Assembly: GCA_043807765.1 (NCBI GenBank) | Contig: JAZDFQ010000073.1 | Location: 62,001-126,000, forward strand | DNA from: Stygiobacter sp043807765 | Lineage (GTDB): Bacteria > Bacteroidota > Ignavibacteria > Ignavibacteriales > Melioribacteraceae | Length of the DNA: 64,000 nucleotides | Direction of reading: 5' to 3' | Shown: in pieces, positions 40,623 to 49,814 of the stretch | Layout of the letters: each line of letters begins with the position of its first letter | Position numbering within the stretch: position 1 is the first letter of the stretch | Program-made: the position numbers and the translations under genes | Notes under the pieces: model-generated | What the model saw: the letters and a program-made list of their open reading frames with translations, nothing else | Databases searched by the model: none | Told to the model about the DNA's origin: nothing

Positions 40623-41734
40623 TAAAGATTCAACCCCATATTCGTTTCTTCAATAATGAAATCGACTACTTTTCTTAAATCATTGGTTTTCTTAAATACT
40701 TGAAGTTGCCGATACGATCCGGTTTTCATAACAAGAATTTCTTTGATATACTCAATCTCATCACGACTACCAAGCTCATCGATAACATCATCAACAAAAA
40801 CCAGTAATTCATGTATTAAAACAACTGTGTCAACTTCTTCTTGTTTACCGAAATCAATCATCTTGCCTTCAAGACCATAACGAGCTGCGCGCCATTTATT
40901 TTCGTTAATAAGAATTCTTCTGTACAAACGGAAACCTAAATTTTGCCTAAGAAGTTTATGCAGTTTAGCAACCACAGCTTGAATAAGTGCAGCAATAGCA
41001 ATTGTTTCATCAACTCTCATCGGAATATCGCAAATGCGAATTTCAAGAGTCTTAAAGTATGGATGCGGTCTTACATCCCACCAAATTCTTTTTGCATCAT
41101 CAATGCAACCGGTTTTAATTAACAGATTAACGTATGATTCAAATTCACTCCAACTATTGAAATGATCCGGAATCCCGGTTCGAGGAAAACGATCAAAGAT
41201 TTTTGTCCTGTAAGATTTGAATCCGGTGTTTCTTCCTTCCCAGAAAGGTGATGTAGTTGTTAATGCAAATATATGAGGCAGAAAGTAGCGCAACGCATTC
41301 ATTACATGAATAGTTTCTTCACGATCGCTCAACCCAACATGAACATGAAGACCGAAAATCAAATTCGCGCGTGCTACATCTTGCATATCCTCTACTACAC
41401 CATGATAGCGTGGATGATCTGTAATTTTTTGATCAATCCATTTTGAGAATGGATGAGTCCCGGCAGCAGCTATTTCGAGTCCGTGTGCTTTTGCTACTTT
41501 GGCAATACTGGAACGAAGCTTAATAACTTCCGCTCTAGCTTCTTTTATGTTGTAGCATATTTGAGAACCAACTTCCACCACCGACTGGTGCATTTCGGCT
41601 TTTACTTGTTCTTTGAGAATTACTTTTCCTTCATCAAGGATCTGTTCAATGTGAGATTTTAATTCTCTTGTTTGAGGATCGATAATTTGAAACTCTTCCT
41701 CAATTCCGATTGAATAAAGTTTTTCTTGTGCCAT
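40622..41734 (-). CDS. Glutamate-cysteine ligase 2 (GCS2/YbdK)-type carboxylate-amine ligase
   Basis: A 370-residue ATP-dependent carboxylate-amine ligase of the glutamine-synthetase fold. Family marks: YSIGIEEEFQIIDP (Glu metal ligands), FGLHVHVGL (second metal strand), SPFWEGRNTGFKSYR, and RWAARYG-like NKWRAARYGLEGKMID. YbdK relatives have weak gamma-glutamyl-cysteine ligase activity in vitro, but in gene clusters with ATP-grasp enzymes they are thought to make small peptides or amides. The start lies two bases from the upstream ATP-grasp stop, so the genes are one operon. The real substrate is unknown. Confidence 0.9.
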   Translation of the reverse strand: MAQEKLYSIGIEEEFQIIDPQTRELKSHIEQILDEGKVILKEQVKAEMHQSVVEVGSQICYNIKEARAEVIKLRSSIAKVAKAHGLEIAAAGTHPFSKWIDQKITDHPRYHGVVEDMQDVARANLIFGLHVHVGLSDREETIHVMNALRYFLPHIFALTTTSPFWEGRNTGFKSYRTKIFDRFPRTGIPDHFNSWSEFESYVNLLIKTGCIDDAKRIWWDVRPHPYFKTLEIRICDIPMRVDETIAIAALIQAVVAKLHKLLRQNLGFRLYRRILINENKWRAARYGLEGKMIDFGKQEEVDTVVLIHELLVFVDDVIDELGSRDEIEYIKEILVMKTGSYRQLQVFKKTNDLRKVVDFIIEETNMGLNL

Positions 41735-41736
41735 AG

Positions 41737-42714
41737 TTATTCGGCCTTTGTTTTTATCGGCTTCAGTTTTTTACCATCAACAAAAACTTTTACAAAATCT
41801 CCCCACGTCAAATTATTGACATTATCTTTGTGCGACTTTGCTCTTCTGATAGCCATATTTGCAGCAGCTTCAACTACCCACTCAAAATTTTCTTCACCAA
41901 CAGAGTTTACATCTGCATCCGGTGCCGGATTGCAAAAATCAATTGCTAACGGAATTCCATCCCTCACAGCAAATTCAACGGTATTAAAATCATAACCAAG
42001 AGCATTATTAAGTGTAAGAACATATTCTTCTATTTTTTTTAACAATTTTGCTTCAACCGGAAGAGCGTTTTTTACATAACGCAAATGATGTGGCTGTTTT
42101 GGATCGTACTGCATTATGCGAACATCCCGTCTATCAATACAGTAACAGCGGAAATACTCTTTAAACTCAACGGCTTCTTGCAGCATCATAACAAGCCTTC
42201 CGGTTTCTGCATAAGCGCGGAAAAAATCATCTATACTTTCCAATCTGTAAACATTTTTCCATCCGCCGCCGGCGTGTGGTTTGAAGAAAGCCGGAAAACC
42301 GATGTGTTTAAATATTCCATCCCAATCGAGCGGGAATTCCAAATTGCGAAATGATCTTTCATTTGTATCTTCCGGGTGTTGCTTAGATGGAAGTAAAACA
42401 GTCTTTGGAACCGGGACTCCTAGTTTAACAGCTAGCGCATTATTAAAGAATTTTTCGTCGGCACTCCACCAAAAAGGATTATTCAAAACTGCAGTTCCGC
42501 TAAGTGCAGCATTTTTAAGATACGCTCGGTAAAATGGAACATCTTGTGAGATTCTATCAATGATAACAGCATAATCTGTAGCTTCCCCTTGAATAACTTT
42601 ATTAACGTTTGCTAACTCAGCAATAATACCCGATTCTTTTTTTGAATTGACTCTCTCGACAAACGCCGGAGGGAATGTGTTCTCCTGCCCAAACAGAATT
42701 CCTATTTTTTTCAT
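41737..42714 (-). CDS. ATP-grasp ligase (D-Ala-D-Ala ligase/RimK-like)
   Basis: A 325-residue ATP-grasp enzyme. The N-terminal preATP-grasp part has KIGILFGQENTFPPAF and AVIIDRISQDVPFYRAYL; the central domain has FPAFFKPHAGGGWKNVYRL (Lys of the ATP site and Gly loop), MLQEAVEFKEYFRCY, and the metal-binding end FNTVEFAVRDGIPLAIDFCN with Glu and Asn. Such enzymes join a carboxylate to an amine through an acyl phosphate. It is followed two bases later by the GCS2-type ligase. The substrate is unknown. Confidence 0.9.
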   Translation of the reverse strand: MKKIGILFGQENTFPPAFVERVNSKKESGIIAELANVNKVIQGEATDYAVIIDRISQDVPFYRAYLKNAALSGTAVLNNPFWWSADEKFFNNALAVKLGVPVPKTVLLPSKQHPEDTNERSFRNLEFPLDWDGIFKHIGFPAFFKPHAGGGWKNVYRLESIDDFFRAYAETGRLVMMLQEAVEFKEYFRCYCIDRRDVRIMQYDPKQPHHLRYVKNALPVEAKLLKKIEEYVLTLNNALGYDFNTVEFAVRDGIPLAIDFCNPAPDADVNSVGEENFEWVVEAAANMAIRRAKSHKDNVNNLTWGDFVKVFVDGKKLKPIKTKAE

Positions 42715-42764
42715 CTACCACCCTTTTTTAATTGATTTATTAGGCAACTGCTATGTTTTACCTT

Positions 42765-42862
42765 GATCTTACTCTTTTTCTTAATCTTATTCTTACTCGC
42801 TTTTAACAGATGTATGTGGAAATACAAGAGTACGAGTAAGATTTAGAGTAAGAACTAAAAAT
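42765..42862. repeat. Imperfect AT-rich inverted repeat between esterase and ATP-grasp genes
   Basis: The left side TTAATCTTATTCTTACTCG and the right side CGAGTAAGATTTAGAGTAAG are imperfect inverted copies about 40 bases apart, with a further CTTACTC unit outside. On the minus strand it lies between the first two genes of the amidoligase operon and could modulate expression of the ligases or be a repeat remnant. Confidence 0.5.
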
Positions 42863-42866
42863 ATTT

Positions 42867-43592
42867 TTAACCGATCTTTTTTAAATATTCTGGGAACATT
42901 TCTTTCCACCAATTCCAATCATGACCCGTTCCAGCACGAACATCCAGCCAATGATCAATTCCTTTTTCAGACAGAATTTGGCTTAATCTTCTGTTCTCAT
43001 CTAAGCAAATATCCCATTCACCGGTTCCCAAAACAATTCCCATTTTTTTTATGTGATCTAAATACCATGGATCATTTAGATTAGGCAAATAATCTTGAGG
43101 ATTATTGAAATAACAATCATCATCATAATAACCATAAATAAACTGCCCGATGTCGAACGCGCCGCCCATAGTAAATAAATATCCTACTTTATCAGGATGA
43201 CGAAATGCCAAATTGGCTGCATGATATCCACCAAAACTACAACCGGCAACTCCAACCTTTTTAACTCCAGTTTCAAATTTTGCAAATTCGATTACATCGT
43301 TAATAATTGTTCGTTCATAAGCCATGTGCGTTTTAACTCTATCCGCTGGTTCAATTATATAATTATACCAGCTCATAGCATCTATCCCGTCAGGACAATA
43401 AATTTTTATTTTACCATCTTCTAATAGTTGAGCGGCAGAATCTATCAATCCGAAATCTTTGTTTTCGTAATACTTCCCCTTAGATGTTGGAAATAAAACT
43501 ACCGGATAACCGGAGTGTCCGAACACCAGCATCTCGAAATCGCGGCTAAGATATTGTGTGTACCATTTGTGATATTGTTCTTGCATAAGCAT
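42867..43592 (-). CDS. Esterase-like alpha/beta hydrolase of the amidoligase operon
   Basis: A 241-residue hydrolase of the putative-esterase (esterase D/PHB depolymerase-like) group. The nucleophile elbow is GVAGCSFGGYHAAN (Ser), with a probable acid in GTGEWDICLDENR and His in GTGHDWNWWKEM. No signal peptide, so cytosolic. It precedes the three ligase genes on the same strand with a 150-base gap carrying an inverted repeat. Similar hydrolases co-occur with ATP-grasp and GCS2 ligases and may release or activate the product. The first ATG is at 43592, with a second at 43586. Confidence 0.85.
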   Translation of the reverse strand: MLMQEQYHKWYTQYLSRDFEMLVFGHSGYPVVLFPTSKGKYYENKDFGLIDSAAQLLEDGKIKIYCPDGIDAMSWYNYIIEPADRVKTHMAYERTIINDVIEFAKFETGVKKVGVAGCSFGGYHAANLAFRHPDKVGYLFTMGGAFDIGQFIYGYYDDDCYFNNPQDYLPNLNDPWYLDHIKKMGIVLGTGEWDICLDENRRLSQILSEKGIDHWLDVRAGTGHDWNWWKEMFPEYLKKIG

Positions 43593-43668
43593 CAAGAGTT
43601 TGTGAAATGGGAATTTTGATTACAATATAGGTAAGGAAGTTAAAACTTGCACGGGTGGAAAAATAAAA

Positions 43669-43697
43669 AGCCGTCAAACTTTGAGTATTTGACGGCT
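43669..43697 (-). terminator. Rho-independent terminator after the DHOD-like gene
   Basis: AGCCGTCAAA and TTTGACGGCT form a perfect 10-bp stem with a nine-base loop. On the minus strand it is followed by TTTTATTTTT, and on the plus strand by AATTTTT, so it may act both ways. It lies about 43 bases after the stop of the DHOD-like gene. Confidence 0.92.
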
Positions 43698-43739
43698 AAT
43701 TTTTGAGCCATTCCCCTTGGGAAGGGTTGGGATAGGCTT

Positions 43740-44738
43740 TTACCAGAGCATCTTGTAGCTGCTTAACATCTTCATATAGTTTGCACGTTCAAAAGCAGCT
43801 GGTTCTGCAACAGCTTTCTGGCTCATGCTTCCTTTCATCATCTGAATTGAATCATATTCATTCTCTATCATCCATTGTTCAACGCCAGCAAGAATTTCGC
43901 TAACTCTCTTAACGCCGCCGGTTAATATTTCCGAACACATCATAGTGACATCAGCACCAGCCATTGTAGCTTTTATAACATCGTAATGGCTATGAACGCC
44001 GCTTGTTAAAGCCATGTTGGCTTTAAGCTGACCGTAAAGGATAGCAATCCAACGTAGTGGTAATCTCATTTCCCAATTTGTACTGAGAACTAAGTTAGGA
44101 ACAACTTCTAATTTCTCTAAATCAAAATCCGGTTGATAGAAACGGTTGAATAAAACTAATGCATCAGCTCCAGCATCATCCAATCTCTTAGCCATGTTGC
44201 TCATAGATGTAAAGAAGGGACTTAACTTAACAGCTACCGGAATCTTAACCGTATTTTTAATTTCTTTTAGAACATTAACATACATGTCTTCGATTTCTGT
44301 TCCGGATGTTAAAGAATTTGCCGGTATATAATATACATTCAATTCAAGAGCATCTGCGCCGGCTTGCTCGATGTTCTGAGCATATTTAACCCAGCCGCCG
44401 GTGCTAACGCCATTCAAGCTTCCAATAACAGGAATACTAACAGCTTTTTTCAAATTGGCGATATGATCCAAATATTGGACTGGTGTTAATTTAAATTCTT
44501 CCGGTTCCGGAAAATAATTTAATGCTTCTGCGTAGCTATCGGCATGATATGATAAGTAATGATTAAGCTCACCGGATTCGTGATTAATTTGTTCTTCGAA
44601 CAAAGAATAGCAAACAATTGCAGCTGCGCCGGCGTCTTCCAAAGCTTTTACAGTATCAACACTTTGAGAAAGCGGAGATGCTGATGGAACGATTGGATTC
44701 TTCAGCTTCAATCCCATATATGTTGTTGAGAGATCCAT
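43740..44738 (-). CDS. Dihydroorotate dehydrogenase-like flavoprotein
   Basis: A 332-residue FMN-binding TIM-barrel protein. Marks: YMGLKLKNPIVPSASPLSQS at the N-terminus, GSLNGVSTGGW, ALELNVYYIP, PVAVKLSPFF (Lys of the FMN site), LTSGVHSHYDVIKATMAGAD. It is the DHOD-like branch often found beside pyruvate:ferredoxin oxidoreductase rather than the pyrD of pyrimidine synthesis, because the catalytic Cys/Ser loop is different and pyrE is elsewhere. It lies 77 bases downstream of PFOR, with a hairpin between. The reaction is unknown; electrons may pass to or from ferredoxin. Confidence 0.85.
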   Translation of the reverse strand: MDLSTTYMGLKLKNPIVPSASPLSQSVDTVKALEDAGAAAIVCYSLFEEQINHESGELNHYLSYHADSYAEALNYFPEPEEFKLTPVQYLDHIANLKKAVSIPVIGSLNGVSTGGWVKYAQNIEQAGADALELNVYYIPANSLTSGTEIEDMYVNVLKEIKNTVKIPVAVKLSPFFTSMSNMAKRLDDAGADALVLFNRFYQPDFDLEKLEVVPNLVLSTNWEMRLPLRWIAILYGQLKANMALTSGVHSHYDVIKATMAGADVTMMCSEILTGGVKRVSEILAGVEQWMIENEYDSIQMMKGSMSQKAVAEPAAFERANYMKMLSSYKMLW

Positions 44739-44781
44739 TTTAACTCCTATTTATTTTTCATTTTTATTCTTGTGTAAAATC

Positions 44782-44809
44782 TTCCGGCTGCATTTTCATA
44801 CAGCCGGAA
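44782..44809 (-). terminator. Intercistronic hairpin after the PFOR gene
   Basis: TTCCGGCTG and CAGCCGGAA pair perfectly (9 bp, 10-base loop) six bases beyond the PFOR stop codon. The following run is only ATTTT, so it is probably a leaky terminator or an mRNA-stabilising stem that lowers expression of the DHOD-like gene relative to PFOR. Confidence 0.6.
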
Positions 44810-44815
44810 TTCAAA

Positions 44816-47800
44816 TTAGTTCTTCACTTCTTCATCGTTAGCGCCAACCTTCATCCCGGCCATCTGCTCATAGAATTTCCATTTCTTTAGTACTTCAGCT
44901 TGTCCTAATGCGAGCAACTCTTTCGCTTCCTTCGGATGAGATTTTGTAAGCATATTATAGCGTGTCTCTTTATAAATATAATCTTCCAATTTAATTTTCG
45001 GAGGTTTTGAATCTAACTTCAACGGATTTTCGCCTTTGGCAAAGTTATCCGGATTGTATCTGAATAGTGGCCAGTGACCGGAGTCAACAGCGGCTTTCTG
45101 GTTTTCCATTCCTTTACCCATATTAATACCATGTGCAATACAGTGGCTGTAAGCAATGATTAAGGATGGTCCATCATAGGCTTCGGCTTCCAAGAATGCA
45201 CGCAATGTTTGAACATCGTTTGCACCCATTGCAACTTTAGCTACATAAACATTACCGTAGCTCATTGCCATCATAGCAAGATCTTTCTTGGCTGTAGTTT
45301 TACCAGCAGCAGCAAATTTTGCGACTGCACCGAAAGATGTTGATTTTGACATCTGTCCGCCGGTGTTTGAATATACTTCGGTATCGAGAACTAAGATGTT
45401 AACATTCTTGCCTTGAGCAATAACGTGATCTAATCCGCCGTAACCAATATCATATGCCCAGCCGTCGCCGCCCATAATCCAAATAGATTTTTTAACTAAG
45501 TAATCAGCAACTTGAACTAATTTTTCAGCATCAACTGATTTAACACCTTCAAGTTTCTTTTTTAATTCTGTTACTCTTTCTCTTTGTTCGTAAATGCCAA
45601 CTTCATCTTTCTGATCAGCATTTAGGATTGCATTAACTAATCCTTCGCCAATTTGATCTTGTAATTTTACAATCAATTCTTTTGCGAACTGATTTTGTTT
45701 ATCAACCGATAAGCGCATACCAAAACCAAACTCAGCATTGTCTTCGAATAATGAATTTGACCAAGCTGGTCCGCGTCCTTCATTATTCTTGGCCCAAGGA
45801 GTCGTTGGCAAGTTACCGCCATAAATTGATGAGCAACCGGTAGCGTTAGCAACAATTAATCTATCACCAAATAATTGTGAGACTAATTTAACGTATGGAG
45901 TTTCGCCGCACCCAGAGCAAGCACCGGAGAACTCGAATAAAGGCTGTTGCAATTGTTGTGCTTTAATAACGCTTGTATTGATTAATCTTCTATCCATTTC
46001 CGGAATTGTTAAGAAGAAGTCCCAATTAGCTCTCTCTTGTTCGCGGATTGGAATTTGGGGAACCATGTTGATTGCTTTGAAGCGTGTTTCTTTTTTATTC
46101 TTAGCCGGACATACTTCAACGCAAAGTTCGCAACCGGTACAATCTTCTACTGCAACTTGAATTGTATAAGCAGAATTTTCCGGAAACTCTTTGCCTTTAG
46201 CATCCATATGCTTGAATGAAGCCGGAGCTCCAGCAACTAAAGATTTATCGTAAGCTTTAATACGAATTGAAGCATGAGGACAAACCATAGCGCACTTACC
46301 GCATTGAATACATACTTCCGGATCCCAAGCCGGAACTTCTAGGGCAATATTTCTCTTTTCCCAACGTGTAGTTGCTGATGGGAAGGTTCCGTCAATCGGC
46401 ATTTCACTTACTTTTACAAAATCGCCCTTTCCTTCCATCATCTTTCCTAATACGCTCTTTACATAGTCCGGAGCTTTTGCAGAAACGATTGGCGGAATTT
46501 GGATTGAACCAACTGCCAATTTGGAATAATCAATCTGGAATAAATTTTCTAATGTCTGATCAACTGCTAAGAAGTTTTTCTTAACAATTTCTTCACCTTT
46601 TGAACCGTAAGTTTTCTTAATTGATTTTTTGATTTGCTCAATAGCTTCTTCTTTTGGTAAGATGCCAGAAATTGCAAAGAAGCATGTTTGCATAATTGTA
46701 TTTACGCGTCCACCCATTCCGGTTTTGCTGGCAACTGCGTAACCATCAATAACGTAGAAGTTTAATTTCTTATCAATAATTTGCTGCTGAACTCTATTTG
46801 GAAGCTTATCCCATGTTTCATCAGTACTAAATGGCGAGTTAAGAAGGAATGTTCCACCGTTTGCAATGTTGTCGAGAACATCAAATTTCTCTAACAAACC
46901 AAATGTATGGCATCCAACAAATTTTGCTGTCTGAACCAAGTAAGTTGAGTGAATAGGATTCGGTCCAAATCTTAAGTGAGATATTGTTGTTGATCCGGAC
47001 TTTTTAGAATCGTAAACAAAGTAACCTTGTGCATAGTTTGGTGTTTCTTCACCAATAATTTTAATTGAGTTTTTGTTAGCACCAACAGTACCATCCGCGC
47101 CTAAACCATAGAACAAGCAGCGTACAACGTCATCACCTTCAATCATAAATGTAGAATCAACTTCTAGACTTGTGAATGTAACGTCATCGTTAATACCAAC
47201 AGTAAAATGATTCTTCGGAGAATCGTTCTTCAAGTTATCAAATACTGCTTTAACCATTGCCGGTGTAAATTCTTTTGAAGAGAGACCATAGCGTCCACCA
47301 ACAATCTTTGGCATTTTCTTAAACGGAGCAGAACCATCCGCAATAGCTTCAGAAATTGCTGTAACAACATCAAGATATAATGGTTCGCCAAGTGAACCCG
47401 GTTCTTTTGTTCTATCCAAAACTGAAATCTTTTCTACAGTGCTTGGAATTGCAGCAAGTAAATGTTTTACTGAGAATGGTCTGTATAATCTAACTTTAAG
47501 AACACCAACTTTTTCGCCAGTGGTTTTGATTAGATAATCTACGGTTTCTTGAGCAGCTTCTGCGCCGGAACCCATCATAACAATGATTCTTGTAGCATCT
47601 GCGGCACCATAGTAATCAAATAAATGATATTGGCGGCCTGTAATTGTTGCAAACTTATCCATTGCACTTTGTACAATTTCCGGACAAGCATTATAAAATT
47701 TGTTTACTGTTTCTCTTCCTTGGAAGTAAACATCCGGATTCTGAGCAGTTCCACGAATAAATGGATTTTCCGGATTTAACGCTCTTCCCTTGAATTCTTT

Positions 47801-48400
47801 CACTTTCTGGTCATCAACCATTGCGCGGATATCTTCATCACTCAATTCTTCCATCTTCATAACTTCTGCTGATGTTCTAAAACCATCAAAGAAATGAACA
47901 AAAGGAATTCTGGATTCTAAAGTAGCACGGTGAACGATAGCGGCTGTATCCATTACTTCTTGAACTGAGTTTGAGCAGATTAATCCAAAACCGGTTTGAC
48001 GTGTTGCCATAACGTCGCTATGATCGCCGAAAATGGAAAGAGCTGCAGCAGCAATAGAACGGGCACTAACATGAAAAACTGCCGGAGTTAATTCACCCGC
48101 AATTTTATACATGTTTGGAATCATCAAGAATAAACCTTGAGAAGCTGTGAAGGTTGTTGTTAAAGCACCGGTTTGTAATGCGCCGTGAACGGCACCGGAA
48201 GCTCCGCCTTCACTTTGTAGTTCGGAAACTGTTGGAACTGTTCCCCAAATATTTTTTAATTGTTTAGCAGCCCAAGCATCCGAAAGCTCACCCATAGTGG
48301 ATGATGGTGTAATTGGATAGATAGCAATAACCTCACTAACGCGATACGCCACGTGTGCGGCTGCTTCGTTGCCATCAATCGTAATTTTTCTTCTTTCCAT
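44816..48400 (-). CDS. nifJ: Pyruvate:ferredoxin (flavodoxin) oxidoreductase
   Basis: A 1194-residue single-chain PFOR converting pyruvate and CoA to acetyl-CoA, CO2 and reduced ferredoxin, or the reverse. Domains in order: the pyrimidine-binding domain (VIAIYPITPSSTMGE), domain II and the gamma domain (GLGADGTVGANK), then two [4Fe-4S] ferredoxin sites (CIQCGKCAMVCP and CTGCELCVEVCP), a thiamine-pyrophosphate domain with GCSGCGETPYVK and GGDGWAYDIGYGG, and NTGGQMSKST. Full length. It is central to anaerobic metabolism in this organism and supplies low-potential electrons. Followed by the DHOD-like gene. Confidence 0.97.
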   Translation of the reverse strand: MERRKITIDGNEAAAHVAYRVSEVIAIYPITPSSTMGELSDAWAAKQLKNIWGTVPTVSELQSEGGASGAVHGALQTGALTTTFTASQGLFLMIPNMYKIAGELTPAVFHVSARSIAAAALSIFGDHSDVMATRQTGFGLICSNSVQEVMDTAAIVHRATLESRIPFVHFFDGFRTSAEVMKMEELSDEDIRAMVDDQKVKEFKGRALNPENPFIRGTAQNPDVYFQGRETVNKFYNACPEIVQSAMDKFATITGRQYHLFDYYGAADATRIIVMMGSGAEAAQETVDYLIKTTGEKVGVLKVRLYRPFSVKHLLAAIPSTVEKISVLDRTKEPGSLGEPLYLDVVTAISEAIADGSAPFKKMPKIVGGRYGLSSKEFTPAMVKAVFDNLKNDSPKNHFTVGINDDVTFTSLEVDSTFMIEGDDVVRCLFYGLGADGTVGANKNSIKIIGEETPNYAQGYFVYDSKKSGSTTISHLRFGPNPIHSTYLVQTAKFVGCHTFGLLEKFDVLDNIANGGTFLLNSPFSTDETWDKLPNRVQQQIIDKKLNFYVIDGYAVASKTGMGGRVNTIMQTCFFAISGILPKEEAIEQIKKSIKKTYGSKGEEIVKKNFLAVDQTLENLFQIDYSKLAVGSIQIPPIVSAKAPDYVKSVLGKMMEGKGDFVKVSEMPIDGTFPSATTRWEKRNIALEVPAWDPEVCIQCGKCAMVCPHASIRIKAYDKSLVAGAPASFKHMDAKGKEFPENSAYTIQVAVEDCTGCELCVEVCPAKNKKETRFKAINMVPQIPIREQERANWDFFLTIPEMDRRLINTSVIKAQQLQQPLFEFSGACSGCGETPYVKLVSQLFGDRLIVANATGCSSIYGGNLPTTPWAKNNEGRGPAWSNSLFEDNAEFGFGMRLSVDKQNQFAKELIVKLQDQIGEGLVNAILNADQKDEVGIYEQRERVTELKKKLEGVKSVDAEKLVQVADYLVKKSIWIMGGDGWAYDIGYGGLDHVIAQGKNVNILVLDTEVYSNTGGQMSKSTSFGAVAKFAAAGKTTAKKDLAMMAMSYGNVYVAKVAMGANDVQTLRAFLEAEAYDGPSLIIAYSHCIAHGINMGKGMENQKAAVDSGHWPLFRYNPDNFAKGENPLKLDSKPPKIKLEDYIYKETRYNMLTKSHPKEAKELLALGQAEVLKKWKFYEQMAGMKVGANDEEVKN

Positions 48401-48655
48401 TTATTCCTCTTATTTATATTGAAAAAATCACTCGTTTACTAAAACACTTTTTCTGAGCAAGAATCTTGCCACTTAGAAGAGTAAACTATCTTGTTTTTTA
48501 GCGTGTTTTTGGGCAGTTGTAATTCTGCACTCAAAAATTCTTTCAAAATTTGGGATTCAGCGGTGTTCGAATCTTATTTTTAAGAATATACCTTAAAAGA
48601 CGGGCTCAAAAATAGAAATTGGATGGGATAAAATAAAGACTTCTCTATCTAAATT

Positions 48656-49801
48656 TTAACAAAAACCTACTTTAATTGATTTATAGCCATATTTATCACG
48701 TATTTTTTTAACAGCTGCAAACATTTCTTTTCTGCTTTTTCTTTCTTTTTCGAATAAATCCTCTTGCTCGGCAAAGTAAGTGAAGTTATTAAGGCGTACA
48801 CCCAGCAATCTAACTTCTGCTCTTTGTGTGTAGCACTTTTGAAAAAGATGAATTACAGTCTGAAAAATTTCTTTATCATCATCTGTAGGTAATATTGTCT
48901 TGTCGCGTGTAAAGGTTTTAAAATTTGAATAACGGACTTTGACGCAAACTGTAGAGGCCAGCCAATTTTTATTTCTAAGATTCTGACAAACTGATTCCGT
49001 CAGCTCGAATAGAATTTTTTCTAATGATGATACATCCGAACGGTTTGTATGAAAAGTGGTTTCGTGAGAAATGCTTTTTCTTAGATGATCAAAATGATAC
49101 TCATCTGAGCCAAGCCCGTTTGATTTCCGCCAAAGATATTCGCCATATTTGCCGAAAATTCTGTGTAAGGTTTCCGGTTCCAAATTTGAAAGCTGCTCAA
49201 GCTTGTAGAAACCTTTCGAGTTCAACATTTTCTGAGATACTTTTCCAATACCCGGAATTGTCTCAACCGGCATTGGCGCTAAGAATTCTTTTTCCATTCC
49301 GGGCATAACATAAGTTATTCCGCAAGGCTTGTTAAAATCGGAAGCAATTTTAGCTATGGTTCTATTTGAGCCAATTCCAATGGAGGAAGGAAGACCAAGT
49401 TTGTCGCTAATCTCTTTTTGAATTTTTGATGCGAACATGAAAAGTGAACCGTAGATTCTCTCGCAGCCGGTAAAATCCATTGAGAATTCATCTATAGAGC
49501 ATTGTTGAATAACCGGTGCGTATGCTTCCAAAATCTCTCTAACTGCTTTTGAATATTTAGAATACTCTTTATGATGCCCACGAATGTAAAGTCCGTTTGG
49601 ACAAAGCCTGTAAGCAGTTCTAATCGGCATTGAAGAATGAAGCCCGTAAGCGCGGGCTTCATAAGAGCAAGTTGTTACAATTCCCCTTCCCGTTTTAGGA
49701 TCGCCGCCTAAGATTACCGGCTTCCCTATCAGTGAAGGATCAAACAATCTTTCTACCGAAACGAAGAAAGCATCTAAATCCAAATGGAAAATGGTTTTCA
49801 T
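48656..49801 (-). CDS. dinB: DNA polymerase IV (DinB)
   Basis: A 381-residue Y-family translesion polymerase. The palm has HLDLDAFFVSVERL and CSIDEFSMDFTG (catalytic acidic residues), the fingers have GIVTTCSYEARAYG, the thumb has the helix-hairpin-helix VETIPGIGKVSQKML, and the little finger ends in LLGVRLNNF. The C-terminus lacks an obvious beta-clamp motif. It is the last gene of the ECF sigma operon, 13 bases after an exported protein, an unusual setting for dinB. No LexA-like operator was found in front of it. Confidence 0.95.
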   Translation of the reverse strand: MKTIFHLDLDAFFVSVERLFDPSLIGKPVILGGDPKTGRGIVTTCSYEARAYGLHSSMPIRTAYRLCPNGLYIRGHHKEYSKYSKAVREILEAYAPVIQQCSIDEFSMDFTGCERIYGSLFMFASKIQKEISDKLGLPSSIGIGSNRTIAKIASDFNKPCGITYVMPGMEKEFLAPMPVETIPGIGKVSQKMLNSKGFYKLEQLSNLEPETLHRIFGKYGEYLWRKSNGLGSDEYHFDHLRKSISHETTFHTNRSDVSSLEKILFELTESVCQNLRNKNWLASTVCVKVRYSNFKTFTRDKTILPTDDDKEIFQTVIHLFQKCYTQRAEVRLLGVRLNNFTYFAEQEDLFEKERKSRKEMFAAVKKIRDKYGYKSIKVGFC

Positions 49802-49814
49802 TTCACAAACTCAT

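Noticed and set aside
43740..44738. Calling this gene pyrD of pyrimidine synthesis
   Set aside because: It belongs to the DHOD-like branch beside PFOR and is not next to pyrE; true pyrD is expected elsewhere.
48401..48655. LexA-like operator or riboswitch upstream of PFOR or downstream at dinB
   Set aside because: The 255-base gap has no palindrome like the one at lexA and no recognisable riboswitch core.
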